Notes under the pieces: generated by a model
What the model was told of the DNA's origin: nothing
Database searches by the model: none
The model's input: only the letters and a program-made list of their open reading frames with translations
Program-made: the position numbers and the translations under genes
Source of the DNA: Aelia acuminata
Taxonomy: Eukaryota; Arthropoda; Insecta; Hemiptera; Pentatomidae
Assembly: GCA_911387785.2 (NCBI GenBank)
Contig: OU426983.1
Location: 73,999,263-74,063,262 of the forward strand
Direction: 5' to 3'
Length of the DNA stretch: 64,000 nucleotides
Part shown: positions 22,334 through 35,450 of the stretch, in pieces
How positions within the stretch are numbered: the first letter of the stretch is position 1
How the letters are laid out: every line of letters starts with the position of its first letter

Positions 22334-22659
22334 TATATATATATATATTCATTATTTGCACCTGTTGACAAGATGCTGACAATCAGTAAATGAGATCAGG
22401 GGAAAGAAAGTACCGTGCAGCAACCCTTTCCTTGCTTGATTCATGCCAACATACAAGCCTGATTTGGGTTGTTTAGGTGAGAGGATTTTTCATCCAGCGG
22501 CTTTTCAATCTCTCCGTTTCCCGTGATATGTCAGCCATACTTCTTCTCCTTTAAATTATATTTTAAAACAGTGTTTTATATTATTGATAGACAGATATTA
22601 TTGATAGTAGATTAATAAATATTAATATAAATATTTAAAAACTAGGCAATAGCACTAGA
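22334..22659. other. TA run and AT-rich spacer
   Basis: Starts with the right half of the TA microsatellite split by the Ty3 element. Nothing else is recognised. Confidence 0.5.
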
Positions 22660-23300
22660 CATAATAAATCATTCATGTAACTGAGATCACATTACCGACA
22701 GTGGCCCAGCCATCTATTCAATTCCTTATTGATTCTATTCATCGCAGGTGACTTAACAAAACAACAATGAACCATGCACTTATATAAGGTGTACAAAAGT
22801 ATTGAACTGTTTGTTCTTTATATTTTTCTCTATTAAACACAAAATAGACAGCTATCTAGTAATATTTATATTAGAAAATAAGGCAACCATTTCTATGAAT
22901 TTTTTATAGCAACTGGGCTATTTTAAATGCCTCGACTATCTATCTCAAAATCGTATATGGACTAAATATTCTTAGCAACGACTTTAGACCTTTATGAACT
23001 ACAGTAAATGGCTTCGAACTCAATCTCCGAAAAAAAAAAATAACAAAAGATGAAAATTAAACGTTTTATTTAAACGAAATAATTCATTCATCTAACTGAG
23101 GGCTCTTTACCGACAGTGACCCAGCAATCTATTAATGCCTTATTGGTTCCATTCGTCGCAGGCAACTGAACCATGCACTTATATAATGTGTAAGAAAGTT
23201 GTGAACTGTTGGCTCTTTAGGTTTATCTAATAAACACAAAAGAGACAGTTCTCTCGTAATTTTTATATTACAACATAAGGCAATCATTTTTATAAAATGT
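22660..23300. repeat. Diverged tandem duplication, about 400-bp period
   Basis: Blocks at 22664-22905 and 23076-23300 share 'attcatctaactgag', 'accgacagtg-cccagc-atctatt', 'gaaccatgcacttatataa' and 'aacacaaaa-agacag'. The ACCATGCACTTATATAA block repeats at 22771 and 23170, a period of 399 bp. Each copy carries a TATATAA box-like motif. They could be two remnants of an LTR or of a tandemly repeated element; no coding sequence lies between them. Confidence 0.65.
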
Positions 23301-25812
23301 TTGAAGAGTTTTTCTTAATTAATTCCATAAAAGGCATATAATCTAAAATTTGTTGATAAGATTTGGAAGAGACCTAAATCAACATTCTAATGGATGTAGT
23401 AAAATTGGAGAAACTCCTGTGGAGTAACAAAGTTTTTATAAATATCTGCGAAAAAAGAAAGGAAAAAAAACCTCAAGAGAAATCAAACAAGCTTTTTTAT
23501 TTAGGGGAAATTTTGTTTTAAGGTCTTTTAAAGGTCATAAGAACTAATTTTATTTGCTTTATATATATATATATATATATTTTTTTTTTGCCTATTTTTT
23601 TTTTTTTTTTTTTTGTTTGTTTTTTTGTATTTTGATATACATTTATACAATTGGCAATATTCTTTTCCTTTTTACAAAAAACAAATAAATAACTCAGAAA
23701 TGCTTAAAGTAAAGGTAGAAAAAAATAATAAAACTATATAAATATTTTTTTCATGGCCTCTAGGGTGGGAATGCATCTAATATTTTAGTATCACCAAGAA
23801 AAGTTTCATTGAAAACGGTGTTCACATGACCATTGTCTTCCTTTGTTATATCTTAACGATGCTGGTAGATTATGTAGTCGTGGTGAAAAATTAACAGAAT
23901 TTTAATTTTTGCAGATATCTCAAAATATGCATTTTTCACAAATAGGGCTGAAATTCGGTATTACTAAGTACTTTCCTATAGAAATTTAGAGGATGTTTTG
24001 ACTTCTAAATTCATTTATCATCCCAAAGAGTCATAGAGATAGTCGCATTACAGAAAAAATGATAAATATGTTTATGCAAGGCTACCAGTTACTATTTGCA
24101 TTGTTAAGCAAAATCTTGTTTTTTATTCGTTATATGTTTATCGAATGAGTAACTTCAGTAACTAGAAAAACTATTGAACAGTCGCAGTTCCGGAGACAGG
24201 TAAGTATTAAGACGGATATAACTTGTTCCGATCATGAACTTTTTGCATGTGTACTAGATGGAACAGCGAAAGTAGAGGCACAGATAAGTCAAGACGATAC
24301 TTGGTTGAAAAAGAAAGCTTCCTCAATGAACATCTCATGTGAAAGCAGACTTCACTAGCAAAATAGTTGAGAACTTAGATAACCACCTTATCCGGCCTTT
24401 CAGCAGTTCTACATACATCACGAATGGGTATAGAGTAACTGGTACCGAATATCTGGATCAGTCACTAACAAAATACTTCATTTGTAGAAAAAACGGTCCG
24501 GGGAGCGGACAAAAAAGTAATAATAAGGAAAAGAGTATATTGTGGGCCTATTTTTCGACCTAAGTTAAAAGTCAAGGCTAAATATAGAAAAATAAAAACA
24601 TGAAAAAACTTATAAACAATAAAAATAAGATATAAATAAATAGAATGAATACTGGCGCAACCAATGAGGGCTCGGTGACAGAAGACCCCCCTTTGAAGCC
24701 CTCCAAGATGACTGATAGAAACGTTATTCCCCACTAAAATCACATAAAGGAATTAAATTTAAATTTTAAGTTCATTTTTTACTTGACATATAAAGTGAGA
24801 TATTTTTTTTTAAAATTCAATAAAATTATTTTTACACCCCCCCACCCTAATAGTAATCGTGGTGCGCCTATAATCCTAGTGTGATAATATTTACGGCCAA
24901 ACAATTATCACCATTAAAAATATCTTATTTCTGAGTTATGGCAACACACTTCTCAATGAAAATTGTAATTTATCTATCCTTTAGGAACAGATTTTTTTCT
25001 TCTTAACTGGGCACAGTCTTAATATATAGCATTAGAAACAGCTGTCAGGTCAAGGATCGTATAGGATGTGTATGTACACTATTTCATAAGGGCCATTGAA
25101 TGTGAAAGTGGTGTTAGTCATCTTTACAATAAATAATAAATATTGTTTTTAAGTTTACTTTTTTATGGAGAAAATTAGCTGTTATAACTTAATACCCATG
25201 AAAGCAAGAAATACCCACCGTTATTTTATACCACCCATAGAGATCCTAATGAATTGGACAGGGAAATGAAATATATAAAGATTTAAACTATTTTTAATAT
25301 ATATTTCAGTTCTTAGCTAAGCAAATTTTTGTTTCTGTTTTTCATCTGATCAGCTGTTTGATATAACCAAATTTCTTATGCTACCTCTCTTTTCCTACGT
25401 TTTGCGTTTAAATGTTTGTATGTTTATCTTCTTCTGATTTAACCTCTCATTTACATGTAGTTTTTTCCTATTGTTGATTTTTGGACATACCAAAACTTTA
25501 ATGTTTTTACATTTCTATCCTGCTGACACCCGTTCGGAAGAATATTACCACAAGTGTTTGTTTTTCCCCCTTAAACATAGTTAATCACATTTTAGAAAAT
25601 TCCATAATTTTTAATTTTAAATCCGATATTTAATGGAGAGCACTTAAGGCGGTATAACATAGGGTTGAAAGAAATCAATAATGATCACAAAAGACGTTTC
25701 TCCTGCAACATTTTAGTTTTTATGATTTTGGCAATGGTAGTCTTCTTCTATAGGAACGATATTAGGATGGGATATTCCGCAATCAGAATTAAATCTGAGC
25801 AATTAGTTTTTG
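23301..25812. other. AT-rich intergenic, no gene recognised
   Basis: Contains a TA run (23562-23580) followed by long T tracts up to about 23630. Open frames on both strands are short and show no domain features. Confidence 0.5.
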
Positions 25813-26297
25813 CGAACAGACTTGTGTATTTGGTGTGTATGTATGCCCGCGATATGACATTAAAAAATTTTTTGAGATTGAGTAAGGTCATGGAGCACTT
25901 TATTTCATAAATTTTGTCTAATTTTTACGTGTTTTCGATTTTCTCAAAAACGGCTCTAAAGATTTTGATCAAACTTGTCATTTTTAATGAGAACCAATTC
26001 TTTAAGGTAAGTTTTATCATCATTAAAATGTTCTGAGAGTGCTCAAATGGGGAAGGGAACGTTTTTGTTCTCCTATAAAGTACCTTGGTTTTTGTTTATG
26101 TGGAGACATTAACTGTCTTTCGTTATGCCTTAAAATAAAAAGTGGCTCAACATGAAAAAAATCGAGTAAACATAAACAGGAGAAAAAAAGAAAAATATTC
26201 CGACAACTCATAAAACACGTTGAGCCGACGCATGTGCAGTACACCTTTAATGACTGTTATTGGTAATGCCGAGCGCACATTGAGACACAGGCGGCGC

Positions 26298-27677
26298 ACA
26301 GTGGTGCGGATAGGGACAAAACCCTATAAAATGAAGGTGCTCCAACCGAAACTTTAGAGATATTTTTTGAAACCTAAATACCTCTAGAGTAAGGATCCAT
26401 ACCAATTTTTCAGATTAAAATTCATTAAACCTTTGAAAATTAGACAGTTTTGGGCATCTTGTAGGAATGACACGAAAACACTTTTGTTAACGTCCTATTT
26501 CGAAGGGATCTTAGGGAAGCCCAAATTTTTCTGAGGCCACAATTTTCGAAAATATCTTATTTAGACATCCTGAAAAAAAGGCATTTAATCCTAGATTTCA
26601 AAAAAAAAAGTTTAGGGTGGATGGAAAAGAGAATTGGGTGATCTCTTGAGACATGTCATAAGTGATATGGTTATTGGTATTTTTCAATGTTAGCTCCGTC
26701 GACCTCCGTCTTCTAGTTGATATTAAATCAATTCAGACGTATCACTCAAGGTATTCTAAAAGATTTCAGATCCGAAAACGTCCGAATCGTTGAATGAGAT
26801 CATTTCATAGTTAGGAATGCGTGAACTGGAGTGCCGTTTGCTTAAGTGTCAACTCTTCCAGGTACAGTGTTTTCAATGGCTAATACGCTTCTAATCAAAC
26901 TAAATACGTTCGAACGAATACGCTTCTGGATCAAAATGGATTTTTCAATATGTCAACAATGGTTTATGTTCCTCAGTTTTCAGCGAAGAGAGGGAAATAT
27001 TTATCATCATCATAATAATCATTTGTTTAAAATTTACTATGCATAAATACGTCTTTTCCTACTGCGATGTATGTGATATGCTGATGAATAAGAATTCGTC
27101 GCTAGAGCAGGCGTTACCAGCATTAATTACAGGGGTGGAAGGTGAGCCCTTATTTACAATTATTTCGGAAACTAAAAAAGATTTGTTAGACGTTTTAATA
27201 AATGCTTTAAGAAAGCGTCATACAATTGGGACGATTTTTTAAGAAAAAACAGTAAATGGTTGGAAAACAACTTTACCGTGCCCTTTGTGCCGATGGGTTG
27301 CGAGACCGATCGTGAACCTGGCTCTAGAAATTTGGTGGGGGGGGGGGGGGGAGACCAACCAAAGATTTTTCTGAATGTAGTAGGAAATCTTGAAGAGCAA
27401 CGAACGAAGATGTATATAATTTTATGTTGGTGTCATCTGACCCATACATCAGTAACTTGAGGCCTAATTTGGAAAAAAAGAAAATACCTCTGGATGTCGA
27501 TGCGACAGATTTAATTTTAAAAGATCATATCATAAATATGTATATAAATGAATGATTTACATGAATATTAATCTTATATCGTACTGAAGATGGTGTAACA
27601 AGTAAAACCCATCTACAATTGTCTTGTTTATGTTAGAAAAAGAGTATTAATTTTATTATCGTAGTTATATATCGTAG

Positions 27678-27733
<56 letters not shown>

Positions 27734-27973
27734 TCAATTTTAGTTCAAATTCTGTTGTTTCCTATAATATTTATTACCATCCAAGTAAAATCAAAGTTTT
27801 ACTTTTAAAAATGCGTATTTTTTTACCATGTAACCCTTAAAATGAAATATTACAGCTTTGAAAGTGACATAAATCTATTCAGCGACCCAAAAAACCATGG
27901 AATGTATATATTTAATCGCTTTTTGTGACCGGTTAAGGGTTTTGTTCCTAAATTGGTCATTTTAAACCACTGT
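26298..27973. mobile_element. hAT-like element nested in the MITE
   Basis: Ends ACAGTGGT (26298-26305) and ACCACTGT (27966-27973) are flanked by the direct repeat GCGGCGC (26291-26297 and 27974-27980; 8 bp if the next A is counted on one side). GGGACAAAACCC near the left end also pairs with GGGTTTTGTTCC near the right. CAGTGG-type ends with a 7-8-bp duplication fit the hAT superfamily. About 1.68 kb, with no transposase recognised. Three plus-strand open frames (26846-27460) show no family features, but the one at 27039-27242 begins with a CDVC motif and could be captured or decayed coding sequence. A G run (27335-27350) and a TA microsatellite (27670-27731) lie inside. Confidence 0.75.
27670..27731. 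repeat. (TA)n microsatellite
   Basis: About 60 bp of TA repeat inside the hAT-like element. Confidence 0.95.
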
Positions 27974-28476
27974 GCGGCGCAGAGTATAAGTTATTGTAAT
28001 ACTTGTGGCGGATAGGAAACTGCGCTGAGCAATTTAGCAAACCTGCTCTACGTCCAGGTTCCTATCTAATTCACGTTTTACAAAAACTGCTCACCGTCGT
28101 GTGTGTCCCAATGTGCGCCTAGGATTATAATTATGTTCTGTTCATGAGAAAGAGTTCTCAACGTGTTTTGAAATGTAAATATTTAACGGAAACGGAAACG
28201 GTTTGTTTTCATGATAACTAAATGAATTTTTCAACAACTACATAAAGAATTACAAAATCAGACGCGATGGAGTATTATGCTTGCATTGCCGAATTATCGA
28301 TAAACAATTTCAGTGTACTTTAGTGAGCAAATACAAACAAAAATAAGTAAATGAATGTGGGAAACTCCTGAAATTTGAGGAATAGCGTTTACATATATAT
28401 CAGAATACGTCAATTTCCAATCTAAGGAAGTTGGTAAGTGAAAGTTGTGTGTTGCGCACTTCGCACAACGTTTTTT

Positions 28477-29159
28477 ATAGTTAAAACCTTAATAAACTTA
28501 TAACTTATTATTTAACATATCCAACAAATGCTGTTCCAAACATCTGATTATATTTCACTACGGCGGGTTCACAAGTAGTGACGATTTCACTCAATGACTG
28601 AATACATCCAAGAAAAAAATCTGAAATATCATCCTTGTCATTAATATATATTGAATCATCCTCCCCATTAATATATATTGAATAACGTAGTTTTTTTGTG
28701 ATCCTCGGATATGACCACTTTCACAAATTCTAGTGAAAGTTGTTTAGGCGATAGCTATAAGTCGAACCACTTATAGTTAACCTTTGTGTCAACTGCCCAT
28801 AAAAATTGACTTCTGCCGAAATTTTAGCCCATTCAATGTAATGAAACATTTCCTATAAAGCATAAAATAACCATACATTCTTACATAAGAATTATGTACA
28901 AGAGGAAGGAATACACCTTGTGCAGTTATAACGGTGTTACATTGAATATGAAAGTTTTCTTCCAGCAAAGGCGACATTCTTTTTCCTGTTATAAAAAAAC
29001 CTTATCCATCTCCCTACGGCCCGCACGTTACGATGAAACAAAAGATCCTTAACAAACCAGTTAACCTACTTTATTCACTAATATCAATATTAGGACTGAC
29101 GCAAAATTAAAATAAATATTCATACTAACTAAAGCCAATAATAGTCACAGATATGTGGT

Positions 29160-29195
<36 letters not shown>

Positions 29196-29339
29196 CACTT
29201 ATCGAGACTTCAAACCTTTCAATCGCTGAATTACTTTAACACCATGGAACGTGACTAACAAAACCCTATACACTACATACATTCCAACAGTTGAACAACA
29301 TATAAAGACCCTTTAGAAACGTTTCCATACTAACTTAGA
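28477..29339. other. Intergenic with a 29-base poly-A
   Basis: No gene seen. The A run at 29165-29193 could be the tail of a retrocopy, but the sequence before it matches nothing I recognise. Confidence 0.5.
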
Positions 29340-29594
29340 CATGGGCGGATCCAGCCGATCGTAATTGGGGCGGGGGGGGGCTGCAGCCCTTCATTTCATC
29401 TTCTAATTAGCTTTTTTACCATTATGTTCCTTTCACACAACTAAAAACCTACTTGTTCTGCACATTATTTGTTCTTTAACTTGCTTCCTTACATTAAGGA
29501 AATTCAAATTCTATCTTTAAATGACAAAAAAGTTTCCAAAGGGAGGGGCTGCAGCTCCCACAGCCCCCCCCCCCCCCCCCTGGATCCGCCAATG
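29340..29594. mobile_element. 255-bp MITE with 8-bp target duplication
   Basis: The direct repeat AACTTAGA (29332-29339 and 29595-29602) brackets an element whose ends CATGGGCGGATCCAG and CTGGATCCGCCAATG are inverted with one mismatch in 15. Long G and C runs lie just inside each end, followed by GGGGCTGCAG/CTGCAGCCC, so the whole element can fold on itself. The 8-bp duplication fits hAT or P-like transposases. No coding capacity. Confidence 0.85.
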
Positions 29595-29602
29595 AACTTA
29601 GA

Positions 29603-32467
29603 TGGATATTTTAATCGACTGTCACTGTAATGATCACAGGGATGAGGTACTGCTGGATGCCAACCTTCCCATGCCTGACATACACCTATGCTTTCCTTAG
29701 TTGCTAATAAACAAAAAAAAAATGTAAAAAATGTCTCAGTGTACTGAGACGGAGCTACATAAATTAAATCATATTCATAATGATTATTATTCAACAGTAT
29801 ACAAATTCAATGTCAACATCAATGTAGACTTGCTTATGCAGTCTATTGCTAGCTTTGCTTAATTGCTTTAATTTATATATTCCTAATATGGTAGGCAGAT
29901 ATGCACTGATAGCATAGTATCTTGAAATGTTGCTCCATTCATTACTCTACTTTACATTTGCATTGCTTTCTATATGTTCCTATTAATATTCATTTTTGTT
30001 TCCATAGATATGAAGATAAATACATATTATACATTAAAAATAATTATAAACATTAAGTAACTAAGTGTAGTAAAGTGAGCTAATATGAGACTCGTTCCTA
30101 ATGAGATACACCCATCTAATGCTAGTTTATAAAATCTTTCAATTTAAAAAAAACGACTACAATTAATATCGTCCACTGCCATCTGTATCAACCTTTTTCA
30201 GTTGGCCTTTTTTTTTTAAATCGAAAGATTTTATATACTAGAATTATCTGCTATTAGGAACATGTATTAGGTCGCTTTACCCTACTTGTTGAAAAAATCG
30301 ACACATTCAGTTCGCCTTTTATGTTGGTAAAGTAGCATTACTTATTTTTAATATCTCAAAATATCATTTTTATTCCTTTTCAGGAAATACACTTAATTTT
30401 TAGACCATCTACAAATTGAAAATAATTTTTCATCGATCACATGATTCCTGGCAAATGAATACTATGACATACTGAAAATGCTGCTGGTCCCTTAATATAT
30501 AGCTTATATAAATAAGAGAGAAAAATTGTAATTCCAAGTTAAGTTATTCCTTCCCTTCGTAAAATTCTCGAAAAATGATTACCTCTTCAAAATCCCGAAT
30601 TATACATCAATGTGTTCAATCCTGTCCAATCTTATGAATATTTCTTTAGCAGATGAAATTGGACTCACTGGTCTATTTAAAATTTAAAATCGTCTTCGTT
30701 TAAAACAAATCATTATTTGATCTAATGCTAACATTTTTTTATTTTCATTCTTATCTAATACAAATGACTTTTTTGACCAGTTTAATGATCAGCGGGCATG
30801 AACTTGAGAAATAACGTGAGAGAAAGCAACATTTCTTCAACTGTAGATAAAGCTTCTTGCTGGGTCTCTCACCCAGCTTCTTTCACCCTTCTACATACGA
30901 CATGAATCGTGGCCACATCATTCATTGGCCAGGAACCATTTTTAATTCTTTATATTTATTTTTCATGATAGCACACAGGATATGTTGTAATTAATACTAC
31001 CCTAATTTAAAAAATAGTCCTCCACCTATAACAGAGTCGATCTAGGAATAGAGTACATACTAACGAATGGCGGAGAAGCACCAACTTCTTACAGAAACTG
31101 ATGGCTCATGATATGAAGGCAAGATTAAGATTGGAGGGCAGATAGCTGGACACGATACACCAGAAATGCCAAAATACTTAGCAGGAGACCACATTGAAGA
31201 CCATAAAAAACAGATAAATTGATAGAATATAAGAATTCGCTCAGTGTTGTATTTAACAAACTGGGGAGTTAACTCGAAAATGAAAGAGGCTGGCCAAAAA
31301 AACACAAGATCTAGGTAATGAGAACAATAAAAAAAAGTATTATTAAAGAATCTATTTAAAAGAATTATAAATTTTTTTAATGAACTAATTAAATTACGAC
31401 AGATTGATGCTGGATACAGAATATTGAAGAAAAGAAACTGATTTTTCGTTACATGTTACATTTATAAAGGAACAAAAATCATCATTTGTGTGTTTACATT
31501 GTAATGGGTAACAAAAGCATATGATTAATTCTGTTTCATTGGAAAAGAGTTCCAGACCTTTGTTCGAACCGTAACCTTCACGTATCGAATGATCTAGGCA
31601 TTTTTGGGATGTTCCATTCCCGATTAAACCTAAGAAGTGATGGACTAGGAGCTTCAAACTATGGCCTTACTTTTGGTTCTCTGTTTTGTAACTAGTTTGA
31701 GTTGTAATTGTTTGTTGGACGTTTTGAATTATAATTTTACGTCTTTTAAATTTATTAAACACCTATATCAGTTTTACAATAGGATATACAAATTTAATAA
31801 CAAAATAAGAAATAATCGAGAAAAGGGTATAAATACGGTTTCTAAAGCTATGGTAATGAAGAAAAAAAAATAAATGTTAGGAGCATATAGTCGCCGGCAA
31901 AACATCAACAAAGTAACTACCCCCACGACTTTCTTATGATGAGTATAGAAAAAAACAAATCTTCAATCTAAAAACCATTCAAATTGTATTGACCATGATC
32001 AAGGAGAGTTCCCGCCATCGCTCTAGTGAAATCTATGCAGCAAAATGACTCTCGATTTGGTAAGTTTTCAGGATATTGGTATCATAACGGTCTTCCGATG
32101 GGATGGACGCTATTACTTCCGGGCTTGGGTCAGGAAGAGGATTATTATTAGAAGAGAGAGGAGCCACGGCTCAGCGATCTTCAGGAGTAATGTCTTTCAC
32201 CTCTTCACTGCCAATTTATCTCATGATGGTTTCCTGACGACAGGTCATAAAGTGTGTTTCAAGTTACGCAAGATATTGATGGCTGTGGGTACAGCCCATG
32301 GAGGTGTGGCAAAGGTTTACAGTCTTTCGTAGGTTTCATCATTGCAACAGCTTTGCATATCGTAAACTCGAGCATCCCTATATCAAAGTCAATTGATTCT
32401 GACCGCAAAACCTTTATAGAAACAATCACCAACTTAGATGGGACATTACATGACATGAATATTTAAT

Positions 32468-32531
<64 letters not shown>

Positions 32532-34875
32532 TGTGTATATACGTATGTATGTATGATTGTTGAAATTGATCAATTCTTAATAAAATTACATTCCACTGTT
32601 AAATAAATTTTAACGAAAAATCTTTCACAAAATTAATGATTAAGTTGTGGTCTTCGGTCCTTCAGTAAAGCTCAACTAAACATCGATATAGTACTATAGT
32701 AATGATAAATGGATGATAAATATGTATGTTTAGTTTAGTAATGGTGAACAAATTTTTTATGTTATGTTATTTCATAGTCCGTTTTGTAATTAAAGTGTAC
32801 GAAGGACGAAATTATCAAGAAGACAGGGTTTCAACAATATAGACAGTTTTATTTATACGAATATATTTAAAATCAATTAGGAAAATGTTGAAAGCAAAGT
32901 ATAGATTCTAATTTTTTCAATTGGAGGTTTTCAATTAACATAAGATGACTGAAAAATATTTTTCTGATTAGAATAAAAATAAATAATGTTAAATAACATC
33001 CGGAAATATATGATTTCGAATAATATTTGAAAGCACGTCATTTCTGATAACATAAGTGGTCTATAATTTCTTTAAAAATTAAACAAAAAAACCTTAATTT
33101 CCGATCATTAGATTGATAATTTTCTAAAATAACCCATTAAAATAGAACAAATGTACCATTACAAAGCCCTGTGCGTTTTGGATTCAGTAATGTACAAGGA
33201 AGTACTATTTCTTGGTCAGCGGCCGTGCATGGAAGTGATTTTACTATGATCATGTTTAACCGACAGATTTCCCTCCTTAATTCTTCAAAAAGGAGAACCC
33301 ATTTAATATAGGCTGGGTGTGTCCCAGGATTGTCTTTCGGCCCCAGAGATGATCTCTTGCAAAATAGAAACATATTCTCCTGCAATAAACTGCAATAAAG
33401 GCTTATGACAATAAACTTGGGTGCTTAAACCTAGCAATTCCAATGCCATACCATAAATACATTAGCAGCCCCTCACCAAAAATAAACCTAATAGGAATGA
33501 ACATAGAAGGAATAAACACTTTTAAAATAATGCAATTACATAAACAATACACAACCAAAAAAAAAAGAAAAAAAAACATTAAACGAGAATGATATTATTA
33601 CAAATAGAGAAATATGTGGAAATATCGAGGAATAAAAATACGTACATAAATGCTTATAATTTACTCATCAATAAAGGAAATTCAGATTTAGGTCATCCAT
33701 TTCTTCTTATAGTAATAATTTTACAATTTACATTCAAACTTAAAGATGGTCAAATATAACGAATCAGCCTGCGATGAATATGATGTGTATGCTTTTATGT
33801 ACATATATAACCCCATACGTGTACAGTTTATAATAAATATGATTCCTCAGATAAAAGAATCTATTCTAGCAAGTGGTCGAGATCCATGGGCCGGCTACGG
33901 AATAATTTTTTTCTAACCGTAATCGGATTAGAACCCGTGCCATCAATGCCTCACGAATTTCATCTCTAAATTTTAAGTAACAGAACTTTTTAAATTGGAT
34001 TTCCAATAGCTGCTGTCAAATTCCAAACAACTTGACAGGTGTCGTGATGCTTATGTCTTATTATTCATGAGCATTTTATATACCATTAGTTAGTAATAAT
34101 TTCGATCAATGTAACATGCAAGTAAAATATAATTTAAAGCATTTTAATCATAGATCAGTTTTCAAAATTGCATATATTCCTTTAAAGTACTTCATTCATT
34201 TTGTATTTAATATAATGTAATAAAATTAGTTATATATATAGTTATTATATATAGTTGAGAAGAGCTAGTATTACTATTACAAGAAGCATCTTACCTTCAT
34301 GCCTGCTGTTCCTGAGATACTACCGCCACACTCTCACCCTCGATACTGAAGACGGCTGACTTCCACTTTCGGTCCTCACTTACCTCCCCTCTTCAAGTCC
34401 TCCGGAGCGGTCCTTGCTCAAGGTTATGGCCGATCTTTGCCAATGGTAGGTAGATCGTGTGCAAAGATCTCATTGTGGAGCCTTTGCATATTATCAATGG
34501 ACCCGATCTCTCAAAGGGCCCAACGATATTAACATATTCTTGCCGTTTTTAGCACCCGAGTTTCCCCTTAAATATGTAAATAGAATATTAGGAAACAACA
34601 TAATATTTTTGTTAATCCTAAGCACGAAACCCGGTGACATAGTCGGACCTGCAAAAGGAGTGTCGTCTAGTTAAGGTCAGATCTACAAATTTCTTAAACT
34701 TATGTGCATTTTTTAAATAGTAAATAACACTAATAAATAAAATTCTTATATATAAGTCATATAAAACAATCAATTTAGGTACGACTAGAGGATGCGCAGA
34801 GAAAAGAGTTGTCCTTAATAATATAAATATGCTTTACGATGATAAAAACAGTTTAATGCTAGTAACGATGACCAG
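29603..34875. other. Long intergenic stretch, no gene firmly supported
   Basis: AT-rich. A TA microsatellite lies at 32468-32527. GC-richer patches at about 31060-31300, 32060-32330 and 34300-34680 have short open frames on both strands but no recognisable domain. At 34303-34311 the minus strand reads ATG AAG followed by GTAAG, which could be a first coding exon, but nothing downstream could be joined to it. Confidence 0.45.
32468..32527. repeat. (TA)n microsatellite
   Basis: About 60 bp of uninterrupted TA repeat. Confidence 0.95.
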
Positions 34876-34908
34876 AGAGGATTCGTAGGTACCGCTTACG
34901 AATCCTCT
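34876..34908. repeat. 12-bp-stem hairpin
   Basis: AGAGGATTCGTA (34876-34887) is the exact reverse complement of TACGAATCCTCT (34897-34908), with a 9-base loop. It is isolated in AT-rich DNA. It has no T tract suggesting a terminator and could be a transposon footprint. Confidence 0.8.
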
Positions 34909-35379
34909 GTGGCGATACGAATGTTTATGGCCATCATTCTTAGCATTACATCGTTTTCATCATCGCAAAGCATATCTACATTATTAAGGACACCAATTTT
35001 CTCATCGCAATATTTTCGATCGTTTTCTTTGTGCGACACACACTTCTTTTTTTCTTTTTCGTTTCCAATAATAGTTTTAACATTTTTTTGAACCCTAATG
35101 TTACGGTACTAAAATGCCCTCATTCTATTTTTTTTTTTTTTTTTTGTGTACCTATCTTAATATATGTAATGCTGCTTCCTTAATTATCCTCACTAACTGA
35201 CTATACCTTCCATTGTAATTTACCCATTATCCTAAATACTTCAATAATTTCAATGTCTTAGGTTACCAATATGTTTTCCTTGATATTTAATCGCCCGTAA
35301 TATTTCGGTCTACGTGAACGATAAGTTTAACCCCTCTTTGAAGGTTATTTGATTTAATTCATCTATTTGCTATATTGCT

Positions 35380-35450
35380 ACCGTCTAATTTTTGGTACAA
35401 GAGCCAAATCATCTGTGAACGCCCAACGTCTGACATCTCTCAGTCGGCTC
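35380..35450 (-). pseudogene. Possible reverse transcriptase active-site relic
   Basis: On the minus strand one frame reads WAFTDDLALVPKI, which resembles the (F/Y)ADD motif region of LINE reverse transcriptases (FADDLALV). Both neighbouring frames are full of stops and only about 20 residues can be aligned by eye, so this is a weak call. Confidence 0.35.

Larger units (their letters stand above)
26273..28118. mobile_element. Small TIR element (MITE) split by a second element
   Basis: Inverted ends GCGCACATTGaGACACA and GCGCACATTGgGACACA (one mismatch in 17) face each other at 26273 and 28118. Removing the inner element leaves only about 165 bp, so this is a MITE that inserted into copy E. 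The TIRs may extend a little outward (a partly matching TAAT-CC-AG), so the borders are minimal. Superfamily not determined. Confidence 0.7.
25813..28476 (+). mobile_element. Tandem-repeat TIR element, copy E (long form, interrupted)
   Basis: The 5' terminus is missing. Recognisable sequence begins at about 25813 ('gaacagact', 'gtatgcccgcgatatgaca') with one internal unit, then the long-form unique segment to about 26270. A 1.85-kb insertion follows, and the element resumes at about 28130 and closes with GGTAAGTGAAAGT (28433-28445) and GTGTGTTGCGCACTTCGCAC. The flanking halves align with copies D, F and G across the insertion. Confidence 0.8.

Noticed and set aside
32045..32466. Overlapping open frames on both strands near 32.0-32.5 kb
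   Set aside because: No domain, splice signals or codon pattern support either frame; probably chance or decayed repeat.
33890..33960. tRNA-like B box GGTTCTAATCC on the minus strand
   Set aside because: No A box or foldable cloverleaf at the right distance.
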